Below are positions 32,387 to 42,939 of a stretch of 64,000 bases of DNA, piece by piece (positions within the stretch are counted from its first letter, which is position 1; every line of letters starts with the position of its first letter). The translations under genes were made by a program, and so were the position numbers. The notes below the pieces were generated by a model. It was given only the letters and a program-made list of their open reading frames with translations. It was not told the origin of the DNA and ran no database searches. Source of the DNA: Thermoproteota archaeon (GTDB lineage: Archaea; Thermoproteota; Thermoprotei_A; EX4484-217-1); assembly GCA_029258915.1 (NCBI GenBank), contig JAPDJU010000001.1, positions 62,001-126,000 of the forward strand, in the 5' to 3' direction.

Positions 32387-33151
32387 CTATTTTTCATCCA
32401 TTAGTGTTATAACATCCAAGTCTTTAGGAACGTAAACTGATATGTTATCTATTTTAAAGGTCTTAGGTAAATTCAGTATAAACCCTACATGAGTTAGTAT
32501 AAGCTTCCTTACTTTAGCTTTTAAAGCTAACTTTATTGCATCAGATATTGTTGAATGCCCCGTGTTATGAGCTAATTTTTCAAAACCCTGCATAAAGGAA
32601 GCATCGTGAATTAAAACGTCTACTTTCCCAGCCTCTGTTTCTAAGACACTATTAGGTGATGTATCCCCAGTATACAGTATAGTTAATTTGTTCTTAACAC
32701 TAACTTTGTACATTAAGGCTTCTGATACATGTTTAGCTCTATAAGACCAAACCTTAATTTTCTCATCATCGTACGCTAGCTCTCCATTATACCCGCTTAA
32801 ATATTTTAAATCGATCTTAATTTTTAAATTCGTGGTGAGTTTTAATAGTGAGCGTATAGTTTCTTTAATCCATTCTGGTGAAATAATTTTTAACACTTTA
32901 CTATAACCAAAAACGGCCAAGTTTGCTATATATGTAGGTAGGCTTAAAATGTGGTCTCCATGAATATGTGTTATGAATACGGCTTTAATGTTTAAAGGAT
33001 TTAGCTTCGATTTCTGAAAATTCTTAAAGCTGCCTTCACCAACGTCAAATAGGTATATGTTTTCATCAACTTTTAGAGCTATTGACATACATGTTCTAGA
33101 AGCAGGAGCTACCCAACCGCCTGTACCTAGAAAGTATAGATGAACAGACAT
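32387..33151 (-). CDS. rnz: Ribonuclease Z-like MBL nuclease
   Basis: FLGTGGWVAPASRTCMSIAL; ITHIHGDHILSLP; HNTGHSTISDAIKLA. Confidence 0.85.
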   Translation of the reverse strand: MSVHLYFLGTGGWVAPASRTCMSIALKVDENIYLFDVGEGSFKNFQKSKLNPLNIKAVFITHIHGDHILSLPTYIANLAVFGYSKVLKIISPEWIKETIRSLLKLTTNLKIKIDLKYLSGYNGELAYDDEKIKVWSYRAKHVSEALMYKVSVKNKLTILYTGDTSPNSVLETEAGKVDVLIHDASFMQGFEKLAHNTGHSTISDAIKLALKAKVRKLILTHVGFILNLPKTFKIDNISVYVPKDLDVITLMDEK

Positions 33152-33154
33152 AGC

Positions 33155-33721
33155 TTATAACCGTACTTTACCCATGTTCTTAAGTATTTTTAGAATAGCT
33201 ACAACTATAACTAAAGCTACAGGTGCTGGAGCAAAAACTAAAAGAAACGATGCTGTAAAAGCGAATTCTAGGTTAATAAATTTCTCTAAACCCTCAACAA
33301 GCATTGCCGATGCGAGAAACCATAAACCTAACGCTATTATCGCTGATCCTACAATTAATCCTAGACAAGACGAAACTATTAAAGCAATAATCCAGTTAAC
33401 ATTTTTTCTCCTCAAAACCTTGTATGTAAGACCCATGATGTAAAAGCCCATGAAGTTTGCCGGTGTACCACTAAATATTGTTAGAAGAGGTGTTCCATAC
33501 CTTATAATGCTCGCTATAAACGTACCTATAGCTGCACTTAAACCAGCAATTAAAGGGGTTGCTACTATAGCTGCAATCATGGGTATAGCTATTGCCGGTC
33601 TGAACTGTATAAAGTATGGTCCCGTAGGAATGTATGCTGTAAGAAGCGAAGTTGCAGCATAAAGTGAAGCATATATGGCTATTGCTGCTACGTCTTTGCT
33701 TTTAAGCTGCATGTTGCCCAC
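33155..33721 (-). CDS. Membrane protein, ECF transporter S component-like
   Basis: Multi-TM, YASLYAATSLLTAYIPTGPYFIQFRPAIAIP. Confidence 0.6.
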   Translation of the reverse strand: MGNMQLKSKDVAAIAIYASLYAATSLLTAYIPTGPYFIQFRPAIAIPMIAAIVATPLIAGLSAAIGTFIASIIRYGTPLLTIFSGTPANFMGFYIMGLTYKVLRRKNVNWIIALIVSSCLGLIVGSAIIALGLWFLASAMLVEGLEKFINLEFAFTASFLLVFAPAPVALVIVVAILKILKNMGKVRL

Positions 33722-33790
33722 CCATGCTTTAAACGTGTTAAAGTGTTAGTAACTATTAAACATATTTTACGGTTAAAGCTTTGGAAGCAA

Positions 33791-34885
33791 TTAATATTTA
33801 GGTGCACAAACAAGCTCCTTTCTTAGACGGCTTATCAGTTTCCTAAGTGTTTGAACTTCAGCTATATCCATAATATCAGAGAAGTATCTGTCAGTTATAG
33901 CTAAAACTTTACACATTTCCCTAGTAGTAATATCTCCTACCATGTTTGCTCGTCTAATTTTCTTTAACAAGCTAATGCACTGATCCGTAGCATAGGCTAT
34001 CAAGCTTTTCTTAGCATTGAGAACTTTAAAAACGCCTAATGTTGGATCTAAAAATAAGTCTTCAACAATTTCTGATGGAAGTCTTTCCTCCATATATCTT
34101 AACGCAACACGTTTATAATATCTTATAAATGCTCTAGCAGTTCTATCCCTATTATTTCTAACAAGCCAAGCCATAAAGAGGGCCATTAGGTTTTTCATTA
34201 AGTACTTATTTGGAAGATATGCTCCTTCAACAGCTATGGCTTTAAGCAGGTCTTTAAATCTATGCCATACTTCAGGATATAGCTTCAATCTATCTACGTT
34301 TCTCATAGAGAAAAGTATTGTACGTAACATACTTGAAATAGCTTTTTCATCAGGGTATTCTTCAAGCATGTACAGTCGTAATATGTGTAAAGACATCACT
34401 ATAAAGTCCTCTAAAGACCTAGAACTTGCTTTTAATGTTTTCACAACATCCTCCGGGCCCATGGTCATAAGCTTTATAATGTAACTTATTAGTGGAGGTA
34501 AAAATATTAGCGTAGCAGCCAATTCAGCCATAAAAGCCCAATACGCGTATTCTGTTTTTTCTAAGGACATAGTGTATGCAGAAATAACGGTGATTATAGC
34601 AAATATGGAGAAAGGATAAATTATCTTGTTTAAAAACATTCTGACAATAACGGTACCATACTTTGACTGCATATATATAACCCAAATAGTGAAAGGAACA
34701 GCTATAAGTGCTGCGTAGGCCTGAACAACAGCACTGCCAAAATATAGGATTGGCCATTCAAAGAATGATGGATCCCTATCTAAACCTAAAATCCTAAATA
34801 TAATTGCTAAAACTATCAGCGTCAACATTATACCTATATACGTTGTTAGCAGTCTCCTCCGCTTCGCTAACTTCACTTCTATCAA
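33791..34885 (-). CDS. Membrane protein with cytosolic helical C-terminal domain
   Basis: Four to five N-terminal TM segments then about 200 aa soluble. Confidence 0.65.
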   Translation of the reverse strand: MIEVKLAKRRRLLTTYIGIMLTLIVLAIIFRILGLDRDPSFFEWPILYFGSAVVQAYAALIAVPFTIWVIYMQSKYGTVIVRMFLNKIIYPFSIFAIITVISAYTMSLEKTEYAYWAFMAELAATLIFLPPLISYIIKLMTMGPEDVVKTLKASSRSLEDFIVMSLHILRLYMLEEYPDEKAISSMLRTILFSMRNVDRLKLYPEVWHRFKDLLKAIAVEGAYLPNKYLMKNLMALFMAWLVRNNRDRTARAFIRYYKRVALRYMEERLPSEIVEDLFLDPTLGVFKVLNAKKSLIAYATDQCISLLKKIRRANMVGDITTREMCKVLAITDRYFSDIMDIAEVQTLRKLISRLRKELVCAPKY

Positions 34886-35127
34886 ACTCCATTAACATAA
34901 CTGATACGTACTCACAATAATATTAATTCTTAGGATTTATGAGTTTATTAGATCAAAACAGGAAAACCGGTGAATTATTCCTTATATTAATAAAGTAGTT
35001 TCAGATTACATTGTTAATTTTAAATTTCTCTTAGCTGCTTTGGAAAGGTAAAATGCGCATGGACTTCAAAGACCCATGTAAATAAAGTTTAAATTAAAGC
35101 TTAAGCTTATAATATACAGGTGTTCTT

Positions 35128-36549
35128 ATGGCATATAGTGCTCAAATTAAATTATCTACTGTTATCCCTGTCATACTGCTGATAGTTGGTATAATTATAG
35201 GATTTGTAGCAGGCTACGCTATGAAGCCACCAGTAGCAACACCAGCACCTACTCCAACACCGGCAGTGAAAACGATAAAGGTTGCTGTTTGGGGTTCAGG
35301 GTCTCCTGTAGATGTTACTAGGGTAGATAATATTGAAAGAGCAGCTAGCATTTTGAACAGGCTGTTCGAAGCAGTAGGTGTTGACGTTAAGATCGAGGTT
35401 GAAAAACAATTCTTCAGAGGAGACTACATGGAGAAACTTACAGCCGCTTTCGCTGCTGAAGAAGCTCCCGACATTATTGCTATGAAGAACTTACCAGTGC
35501 TTGCAGATGGAGGATATGTAATAGCTTTAGATGACTACGTTGAAAAGTATAGCGACTTGCTCGAAGACGTGTACCCAGTGTTATGGAAATCTGTCAAGTA
35601 CAAGGGTAAGATATGGGCTCTACCACAAGATACTGAGGCAAGACCACTATACTTTAGAAAAGATGTTCTAAGACAACTAGGTTGGAGCGAGGAAGAGATC
35701 GAAGCATTACCTGAGAAGATTAAGAACGGTGAAGTCACATTACTAGATTTAATAGAAGTTGCTAAGGAAGCAATGGATAAAGGACTTGTAGAATGGGGCT
35801 TCTATCATAGACCAAACTTTGGCGGAACACCATTCGTAATCCTATACTATCAGTACGGTGGAGTACTTCAGGACCCGGAAACAGGCAAGCTAGTGTTTGA
35901 CAAGTCAGCTATGCTGAAAATGCTACAGCTGCTACATAGAATGGCTCAAGTGGACAAGGTACTACCACCAACAATGATAGGTACTTCATGGAGAGAAATA
36001 CATGCAGGATTTGTCAATGGCAGAGTACTGTTCTGGTTTGGTGGAACATGGCACTGGGCCGAATGGCAAAGAGTAGCATACCATGGGGAATTAGGAGAAC
36101 TACCTGAAGAATACGAATGGGAGAACATAGGTTTTGCATTGGTACCAGCACCTGAACCAGGGCTTAAACCATTGACCCTATCAAGCCCGTATCTATACTA
36201 TGTAACAGCACAGTCAGAGAACCCAGAGTTAGCATTTCTACTGATAACTTTAGCAACTTCAGCACCAATAGACGCTATACACGCTGTAGATAGCGGACAC
36301 CTACCAGTGAGATCAACAACTGTAGATCAGCCATACTATAAGCAGTCAAAGTTCCACAGAGAAGTAGCTTACATGCTAGAGCACACATCGTTTGAGCCAT
36401 TACATCCAAAATGGGGAGCATATAAAGATGCATGGATAACAGCGATAACAAAGGTTGAGAAAGGAGAATTAACGCCAGAAGAAGCATTACAAGAAATGAT
36501 AACTACATTACAAGCAGAACTAGGAGATGAACTAGTAATTAGAGAGTAA
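35128..36549 (+). CDS. Sugar ABC transporter substrate-binding protein
   Basis: N-terminal TM, PTPTP linker, SBP_bac_1-like. Confidence 0.88.
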   Translation: MAYSAQIKLSTVIPVILLIVGIIIGFVAGYAMKPPVATPAPTPTPAVKTIKVAVWGSGSPVDVTRVDNIERAASILNRLFEAVGVDVKIEVEKQFFRGDYMEKLTAAFAAEEAPDIIAMKNLPVLADGGYVIALDDYVEKYSDLLEDVYPVLWKSVKYKGKIWALPQDTEARPLYFRKDVLRQLGWSEEEIEALPEKIKNGEVTLLDLIEVAKEAMDKGLVEWGFYHRPNFGGTPFVILYYQYGGVLQDPETGKLVFDKSAMLKMLQLLHRMAQVDKVLPPTMIGTSWREIHAGFVNGRVLFWFGGTWHWAEWQRVAYHGELGELPEEYEWENIGFALVPAPEPGLKPLTLSSPYLYYVTAQSENPELAFLLITLATSAPIDAIHAVDSGHLPVRSTTVDQPYYKQSKFHREVAYMLEHTSFEPLHPKWGAYKDAWITAITKVEKGELTPEEALQEMITTLQAELGDELVIRE

Positions 36550-36693
36550 AATTTTAAATTCAAGTTTTCTTTTTTATTTACTCAAGCATGTTTAAACCGC
36601 TACCCCCATAGAAGCCCTTACTTATATCTTCATACTGACGATTCCTCATAGTCGTTAATCGCCTACATTATTAAGCTAAGAAGGTGCTGATAA

Positions 36694-37677
36694 TTGGCTT
36701 TAAAGATAAGTAGAAAAATGTTACCTTGGATATTCTTAGCGCCTATGCTAATGATGATTATTTTCTCATGGATTGCTCCAGTACTTTTAACTGTTTACTT
36801 AGGGTTTACCGATTTAAGTTCTAAAAATTTCTTAGACTTTATTAGAAACTTTTTCACCGAAAATGTTCACCTTACTTTAGAGAATTTTGAAAAAATATTT
36901 TTCGCTAAAGACCCTTATGTCGTAGAAGCCTTAACAATAACAGCCATTTATGTTGTAAGCGTTTTATCTATAAATGCTATTTTTGCCTTAGTTTTATCTA
37001 TAGCAATAGCCTACTTCGTTAGAAACGAAATAGTTTCCATGCTTTTAAGAGTTTCATGGTTAATACCTAGAATTATGCCTGGGATAATTTATGCTTTAGT
37101 TTGGAACTGGTTTATTGATCCTAAATATGGGTTATTAAATACATTACTAAAGTTTGCAGGTGTTCCTGAAGCATTACTTCCTGAAAGTTGGCTTTTATCA
37201 CCACCCTATTCTCAAATACTTATGATTGTTGTTAACGGATATGTTGGAGCAAGTTTTGGAATGATAATATATACTGCGGCTATTAAGTCCATACCCACAG
37301 ATATAATTAACGCAGCTTTAGTTGATGGAGCATCAGATTTTCAAATAGCTAGACATATAATAGTACCTTTACTTAAATGGCCAATGTTATTTGTTATTTC
37401 ATGGCAAACACTTAGCTTACTAAGCTCATACGAGTATATACTAATGATCTGGGGTTCAGGTGGTGGAGGAGGCTACGCTGGAATAGCTAGAGCAGCAAAG
37501 GTAATGGTATGGTCTCTATACTCCTATAGCAAAGCTTTTGCTGCTGAAGAACACTTATACGGATATGCTTCAGCACTATCATTAATCCTTGTAATTGTTG
37601 GTGTAGTTCTTATAATAACATACTTCAAAATATTTGGTTTTAGAAGACTTATGGAACCAAGTAGAATAGAGGTGTAA
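36694..37677 (+). CDS. Sugar ABC transporter permease (MalF/UgpA-like)
   Basis: NAALVDGASDFQIARHIIVPLLKWP EAA loop. Confidence 0.9.
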   Translation: MALKISRKMLPWIFLAPMLMMIIFSWIAPVLLTVYLGFTDLSSKNFLDFIRNFFTENVHLTLENFEKIFFAKDPYVVEALTITAIYVVSVLSINAIFALVLSIAIAYFVRNEIVSMLLRVSWLIPRIMPGIIYALVWNWFIDPKYGLLNTLLKFAGVPEALLPESWLLSPPYSQILMIVVNGYVGASFGMIIYTAAIKSIPTDIINAALVDGASDFQIARHIIVPLLKWPMLFVISWQTLSLLSSYEYILMIWGSGGGGGYAGIARAAKVMVWSLYSYSKAFAAEEHLYGYASALSLILVIVGVVLIITYFKIFGFRRLMEPSRIEV

Positions 37678-37682
37678 AGGAA

Positions 37683-38576
37683 ATGCGTAAGAAACTCAAA
37701 ATGCCTTCAATAGGAGGTAAAACGATAATATTAAACGTAGTTAAGTACTTGCTGGCAATCATTATTGCAGTAATACCTTTAATCCCTGTATGGTCTATGC
37801 TGTTATGGCTTGCAGTACAGAGCTTTAGCGGGAGAGTAATACTAGGAATTATTCCCTCAGAAGTCACCTTTAAGAACTGGAGGTTCTTATGGTCACCTAT
37901 TAAAATGGGGTTAAAAGAATATCCGAACATATGGCCTGTAACTTTAAACACTTTATTTTTAGCATTAGGGGTCACAGGGCTTGTTGTTTTCGTAAGCACT
38001 CTTGGAGGCTATGCTTTATCCAGAATGGAGTTTAAAGGTAGAATGGAGCTAATGCAGTTTATAATAGCTCTTCACGCATTTCCAAGCATAATATTGCTAA
38101 TAGCACTTTTCGTAATTCTCAACAATTTAGGATTGTACGGTAAAGGATACATGACTCTGGTAGGTATAATTCTAATAAAAGCCGGCTTAGAAATCCCTAT
38201 GGCAACATGGATTATTAAAGGATTTTTCGATGCAATACCTTGGGATCTAGAATGGGCAGCTTTAGTTGATGGATGCACTAGATGGAAAGCCTGGAGAACA
38301 GTAATTTTGCCATTAGTTCTTCCAGGGATAGGTGCAATATCAATATTTTCATTCCTATCAGGCTGGTCAGAATTCTTACTGGTATTCACTTATGTAGAGG
38401 ATGAAGCATACTACACATTACCTGTGCTCATATATCATATGATTGGAGAATTCAAATTTATAGACTGGGGTATGCTTGCGGCCTTAGGACTATTCTTCAC
38501 AATACCTACAATTATATTCTTCAGTACATCACAGAAGCTTCTCTTAAGAATATATGTTGGTGGTATTAAGAGGTGA
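37683..38576 (+). CDS. Sugar ABC transporter permease (MalG/UgpE-like)
   Basis: WAALVDGCTRWKAWRTVILPLVLPGIG EAA loop. Confidence 0.9.
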   Translation: MRKKLKMPSIGGKTIILNVVKYLLAIIIAVIPLIPVWSMLLWLAVQSFSGRVILGIIPSEVTFKNWRFLWSPIKMGLKEYPNIWPVTLNTLFLALGVTGLVVFVSTLGGYALSRMEFKGRMELMQFIIALHAFPSIILLIALFVILNNLGLYGKGYMTLVGIILIKAGLEIPMATWIIKGFFDAIPWDLEWAALVDGCTRWKAWRTVILPLVLPGIGAISIFSFLSGWSEFLLVFTYVEDEAYYTLPVLIYHMIGEFKFIDWGMLAALGLFFTIPTIIFFSTSQKLLLRIYVGGIKR

Positions 38577-38583
38577 AAACTCC

Positions 38584-39669
38584 ATGGTCAAAGTTATATT
38601 AGATAATGTGAGTAAGTTTTTTGGAAAAGTGAAAGCAGTTATAGATTTAAACCTTAGAATAGGAGATGGAGAATTCGTAGCATTATTAGGGCCTTCCGGT
38701 TGCGGTAAAACAACAACACTACTAATGGTTGCCGGAATATATAAGCCAACCAAAGGGAAAATACTTTTTGACGATAAGGACGTAACAAAACTACCTCCAA
38801 GGGATAGAAATGTTGGTATGGTTTTCCAAAGTTACGCACTATATCCTCACATGAGCGTATACGATAACATAGCATTTCCGTTAAGACTTAAGAAAGTGCC
38901 TAGAAATGAAATAGATCGAAAAGTAAAACAGGTAGCTAAGCTTCTCAGAATAGAGGAACTTCTGCATAGAAAACCAAGCCAGCTTTCCGGAGGCCAGCAG
39001 CAAAGAGTTGCATTGGGTAGAGCCTTAGTCAAGGAACCAGATGTTCTTCTTTTAGATGAACCATTAAGCAACTTGGATGCTAAGCTTAGAGTTGTTATGA
39101 GAGCTGAACTTAAGAGACTTCAGAAAGAGCTTAAAATAACAACTATTTACGTTACTCATGATCAAGTTGAAGCGATGTCTATGGCCGACAGAATAGCGGT
39201 AATGAATGCTGGGAAACTACAGCAATATGCTCCACCAACGGAACTATACAATAAACCAGCAAACCTATTCGTAGCAGGTTTTATTGGAGCACCACCAATG
39301 AACTTTATAGAAGGATTAATAAAGGAAATTAATGGAGAGTACTATTTTGACTCAGAGTATTTTAAATTAAAGTTAGTTAATGAGATTGGCGAAATAATTG
39401 CGTCTAAAACCTCTGAAACTATCATGGGCTTTAGACCTGAAAACGCGAAAATAATCTTAGAAGAAAAACCGAATACTATCCAGGGAAAAGTTTATGTTGT
39501 AGAACCATTAGGTAAGGACATTATTGTAAATATTAAAATAGGAGATATGATAGTCAAAATACTAACAAGACCTGGAGCAGAGCTAACGCCAGGACAAAAC
39601 ATATGGCTACAATTAGACATGAAAAAAATACACTTCTTCGAGAAACAAACAGGAAAGGCCATAATATAA
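38584..39669 (+). CDS. Sugar ABC transporter ATPase (MalK/UgpC-like)
   Basis: GPSGCGKTT, LSGGQQQRVALGRAL, LLLDEPLSNLDAKLR. Confidence 0.93.
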   Translation: MVKVILDNVSKFFGKVKAVIDLNLRIGDGEFVALLGPSGCGKTTTLLMVAGIYKPTKGKILFDDKDVTKLPPRDRNVGMVFQSYALYPHMSVYDNIAFPLRLKKVPRNEIDRKVKQVAKLLRIEELLHRKPSQLSGGQQQRVALGRALVKEPDVLLLDEPLSNLDAKLRVVMRAELKRLQKELKITTIYVTHDQVEAMSMADRIAVMNAGKLQQYAPPTELYNKPANLFVAGFIGAPPMNFIEGLIKEINGEYYFDSEYFKLKLVNEIGEIIASKTSETIMGFRPENAKIILEEKPNTIQGKVYVVEPLGKDIIVNIKIGDMIVKILTRPGAELTPGQNIWLQLDMKKIHFFEKQTGKAII

Positions 39670-39711
39670 ATACCATAGTTAAAATACGTCTACTCTGCTA
39701 GATGTAAATTC

Positions 39712-39945
39712 TTATGTTTTTTTAGCTATGTAATGTGTTATGTAAGATGCTATAAGTATCATTGGAATGTAGAATAAGGTAAGCAGAATGGTAGATAACA
39801 TATACTGAGACTGAGTTATAGGTGATACTTTCAAGAACCAGGCTATAGACGCTAATCCTATGACTAAAGCAGCCCATTTAAACTTTACATTAAAATGGCC
39901 AGCAATAAATGCTACAATTAAAAACACTACTATGAGGTACATCAT
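39712..39945 (-). CDS. Small membrane protein
   Basis: 77 aa hydrophobic. Confidence 0.4.
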   Translation of the reverse strand: MMYLIVVFLIVAFIAGHFNVKFKWAALVIGLASIAWFLKVSPITQSQYMLSTILLTLFYIPMILIASYITHYIAKKT

Positions 39946-40124
39946 AATCTCTACATCTTCTTAAGAAGAATAAGCCGCTGGACACTATATGTACTGCTAA
40001 CATAGAGGTATGTGTTAGAGCTATACTATCATTGAGACTTTTTAGCTGTGTTTATAGCATTTAAGTATTTTACATAGTTTCAAAACATATTTTCACGTGT
40101 AAGGTGGTGTAGCTGAAAGTTCAA

Positions 40125-40427
40125 ATGCTTCATCTTTATTTAATGGATAGATTTAAACCATTAGACATTAAGTCGAATGAGTTTCTAGAATTAGCTTCAG
40201 AAAATCTTCTAAAATTATTTGACCGTATTAGAGAAAGGGTAGAGGAGAATACAGGTAAGATATACTATGTTAGAGTTCGTAAGGTGATGTTTGACATAAA
40301 GGATATGGATATAGTAATAGAATACAGGGTTAATAGTGAAGCAGGCATAGTACCGGTGAAAATTATTTATTCTAGCAGACCTACGAGAGCACTGATAAAA
40401 TATTATAGGCTTAAAAATAAACATTAA
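40125..40427 (+). CDS. Hypothetical protein
   Basis: 100-aa ORF. Confidence 0.5.
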   Translation: MLHLYLMDRFKPLDIKSNEFLELASENLLKLFDRIRERVEENTGKIYYVRVRKVMFDIKDMDIVIEYRVNSEAGIVPVKIIYSSRPTRALIKYYRLKNKH

Positions 40428-40491
40428 AAAGGCTATAAGATTCGACACTATGATATATTCATTTAACACACATGCTTGAGGTGATTACATT

Positions 40492-41769
40492 ATGCAATAT
40501 GATGCTTTAATTATCGGAGCAGGTGTTATTGGGTTATCTATTGCTTACCATTTGAAAAAAGCTTGTCCTGAAAACAATGTTTTAATCGTTGAAGCTAAAG
40601 AAGATGCTGGCTTAGGTGATTCCGGTAAGAGTGCTGCTGCGTTTAGAACTTTCTTTTACTCTAGAACAAATATTGCCTTAGCTACCACTAGTGTTGAATT
40701 TTATAAGTATGTTCAGGAAAAATTAGGTTATAATTTAAACATGCGATATATTGGATATCTCTTCTTACTTACTAAAAGAAAATATAAAGATATTAGAGAT
40801 GTTTTAGACTACATATCCAAAAGAGGATTAAGGTTTGAAATAATAGACACTGATGTCCTTAAGAAAAGACTTGGTGTAAGAACTTCTATTTCTTATGAAA
40901 GGGATTCTAAGCTTATGGGTTTAGAAGATATTCACTTAGGTGTTCTAGTTAAGGAAGCGGGCATTATGGATCCTATGAAGCTAGTTAAATTTTATGAAGA
41001 ACAGTTTGTAAAGCTTGGGGGTAAAATACTTTACAATACTAAAGTCCATAGGCTTATTGTAGAACCTAGAAGACCCTTAGGGCTACCTAATGAACCATAT
41101 CCTTGGCAGGATGTTAGAATAGCCGGTGTTAAAACAAGTCGTGGCGTATTTAAAGCTAAAAAAACTATTGTCGCTACTGGTGCTCAGGCACCTCAGCTCT
41201 TAGACCCTATAGGTATTGATGCCCATATTAAACCTAAGAAGAGACAGATTTTCGTAATTGAAGCATCTACACCTCCTCTACGGAAGCTACTTAGAGCCCG
41301 GAATTTCAATAAAGAAAATATATTGCCGTTAACAATACTTCCCAAAGGCGTTTACATTAGACCTGCTATTGAAGAAAACAGCTTCTGGGTTGGTATGTCA
41401 GATTATATTGGACGTGCTTTTATGTGGGAGGAAGAACCTAAGCCTGAACTTAGGTTTTACTTTAACGGAATATATATGATCTTATTTAAGTATTTCCCGC
41501 AGTTTTCAGGAGCAAAACCTGCAAGGGCCTGGGCAGGTTTTTACGATATATCCTTAGATTACCAGCCTGTTGTTTTCGAAGTAGAAGATCTTATTGTTGC
41601 TGCTGGAACTAGTGGTAGCGGTATTATGAAAGCAGATGCTATAGGTAGAATAGTTAAATCACTGTATCTTGGTGAAAAATATGCTGAACTTTATGGTGGT
41701 GAAAAATTTAAGGTAAAAGATCTGAGCCTTGACGAAAGAAGGGTTGAGAAAGAGAAACTTATAATTTAA
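40492..41769 (+). CDS. FAD-dependent oxidoreductase (DAO family)
   Basis: DALIIGAGVIGLSIAYHLKK GxGxxG; GTSGSGIMKADAIGR. Confidence 0.9.
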   Translation: MQYDALIIGAGVIGLSIAYHLKKACPENNVLIVEAKEDAGLGDSGKSAAAFRTFFYSRTNIALATTSVEFYKYVQEKLGYNLNMRYIGYLFLLTKRKYKDIRDVLDYISKRGLRFEIIDTDVLKKRLGVRTSISYERDSKLMGLEDIHLGVLVKEAGIMDPMKLVKFYEEQFVKLGGKILYNTKVHRLIVEPRRPLGLPNEPYPWQDVRIAGVKTSRGVFKAKKTIVATGAQAPQLLDPIGIDAHIKPKKRQIFVIEASTPPLRKLLRARNFNKENILPLTILPKGVYIRPAIEENSFWVGMSDYIGRAFMWEEEPKPELRFYFNGIYMILFKYFPQFSGAKPARAWAGFYDISLDYQPVVFEVEDLIVAAGTSGSGIMKADAIGRIVKSLYLGEKYAELYGGEKFKVKDLSLDERRVEKEKLII

Positions 41770-41770
41770 A

Positions 41771-41832
41771 TATCAGAGAAGGACCACTTCTTCATCTTAT
41801 CCGTACCGGTCCCGGGGTACTTCATCATCTAT
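41771..41832 (-). ncRNA. Candidate C/D-box sRNA (or GC-rich hairpin at the 3' end of converging genes)
   Basis: Minus-strand ATAGATGATGAAGTACCCCGGGACCGGTACGGATAAGATGAAGAAGTGGTCCTTCTCTGATA: consensus C box ATGATGA, C'-like AAGATGA, D box CTGA, ATA/TAT ends; spacer lengths not ideal. Confidence 0.33.
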
Positions 41833-41910
41833 AATTTATTTTTAACAATGAAAATTTAAACAATTCTACTATTAACTATTAGTGCAACTTTTCATATTGT
41901 TGTTAAAACA

Positions 41911-42753
41911 TTAAGGAGTATTAAAAACGATGTTCTCTAATTCTCTAATTCTCTGCGGATTAGAATATACGTTAAACCTTTTACCTCTAGCAAAACCTAT
42001 GAGCGTAATGTTTGTTTTTCTAGCATAAACTACTGCATCAAATGTTGGAGCAGATTTAGAAACCATTATAGGTATTCCTGCTCTAACAGCCTTAACTATG
42101 GAATCGGTAAAAATTCTTCCCGAAGTTAAAAGTAATACTTTACTAAAGTCTATGTTTCTTAAAAACCCCCAGCCAATAACCTTGTCTATGGCATTATGTC
42201 TACCAATATCCTCAGTAAAAACTAGAAGATTAAACGAGTTTATGTTAAAAAGTGCTGCTGCATGAACACCGCCTGTTATCCTAAATACTTCTGATTTCTC
42301 ATAGAACTTTTTTAGGGCTTCAATAACATAGTTGGCTGAAATCTTAACATTCGATAAAACTTTTTCAGAGTAACTATGGACTGATGTCTTTTCCTCGCAT
42401 GAAGGCCCAAATACGTTGGACAGTGTTTTAAATATTTTAGCTTTATATTTTAGATAGATTTTAACTTCATTGTTTACGAATTTTATCTTATCAACATCCC
42501 TTATACTGTCTATTATACCTAAGGATAGTAAATTACCGTAAACAAACTCTTCAAACATATTAGGGGATATAAGGTACGTTCTATATTTCAAGCCATGAAT
42601 ATTGATATTTAAAGCATATTCTCTTACTAAAGGTTCTTGAACCTTTCTTATCAATGTTTTCCCATTTTTAATTTCAACCTTAATTACTTCATTAATCATG
42701 TAAAGTGTTTTTGCTTCTGTACTTCTGTTCTCCATGTAAGAATCATTCCCCAC
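41911..42753 (-). CDS. fdhD: FdhD family sulfurtransferase-like protein
   Basis: RITGGVHAAALFN; TEDIGRHNAIDKVIGWG; LLLTSGRIFTDSIVKAVRAGIPIMVSKSAPT. Confidence 0.9.
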   Translation of the reverse strand: MGNDSYMENRSTEAKTLYMINEVIKVEIKNGKTLIRKVQEPLVREYALNINIHGLKYRTYLISPNMFEEFVYGNLLSLGIIDSIRDVDKIKFVNNEVKIYLKYKAKIFKTLSNVFGPSCEEKTSVHSYSEKVLSNVKISANYVIEALKKFYEKSEVFRITGGVHAAALFNINSFNLLVFTEDIGRHNAIDKVIGWGFLRNIDFSKVLLLTSGRIFTDSIVKAVRAGIPIMVSKSAPTFDAVVYARKTNITLIGFARGKRFNVYSNPQRIRELENIVFNTP

Positions 42754-42939
42754 TATTCAAACGTTAACTAAGTAGAAGTATAAATTAATGTCTTCACTAT
42801 TGCATTATATCCTTTAGAGAACGCTCTTACTACGCTATAGTCGCTTAACCTCTAGTATTGTGGTCCTTAGCTTTCCTAGCGCTTTCCCTAGGTTTCCCGA
42901 CTTGTACTTTATATTTATAGCATCTAAGATATTGACCGG

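Noticed and set aside
33174-33662. Plus-strand ORFs opposite the ECF S component-like gene
   Set aside because: The minus-strand ORF is a clear multi-TM protein; plus-strand frames lack features.
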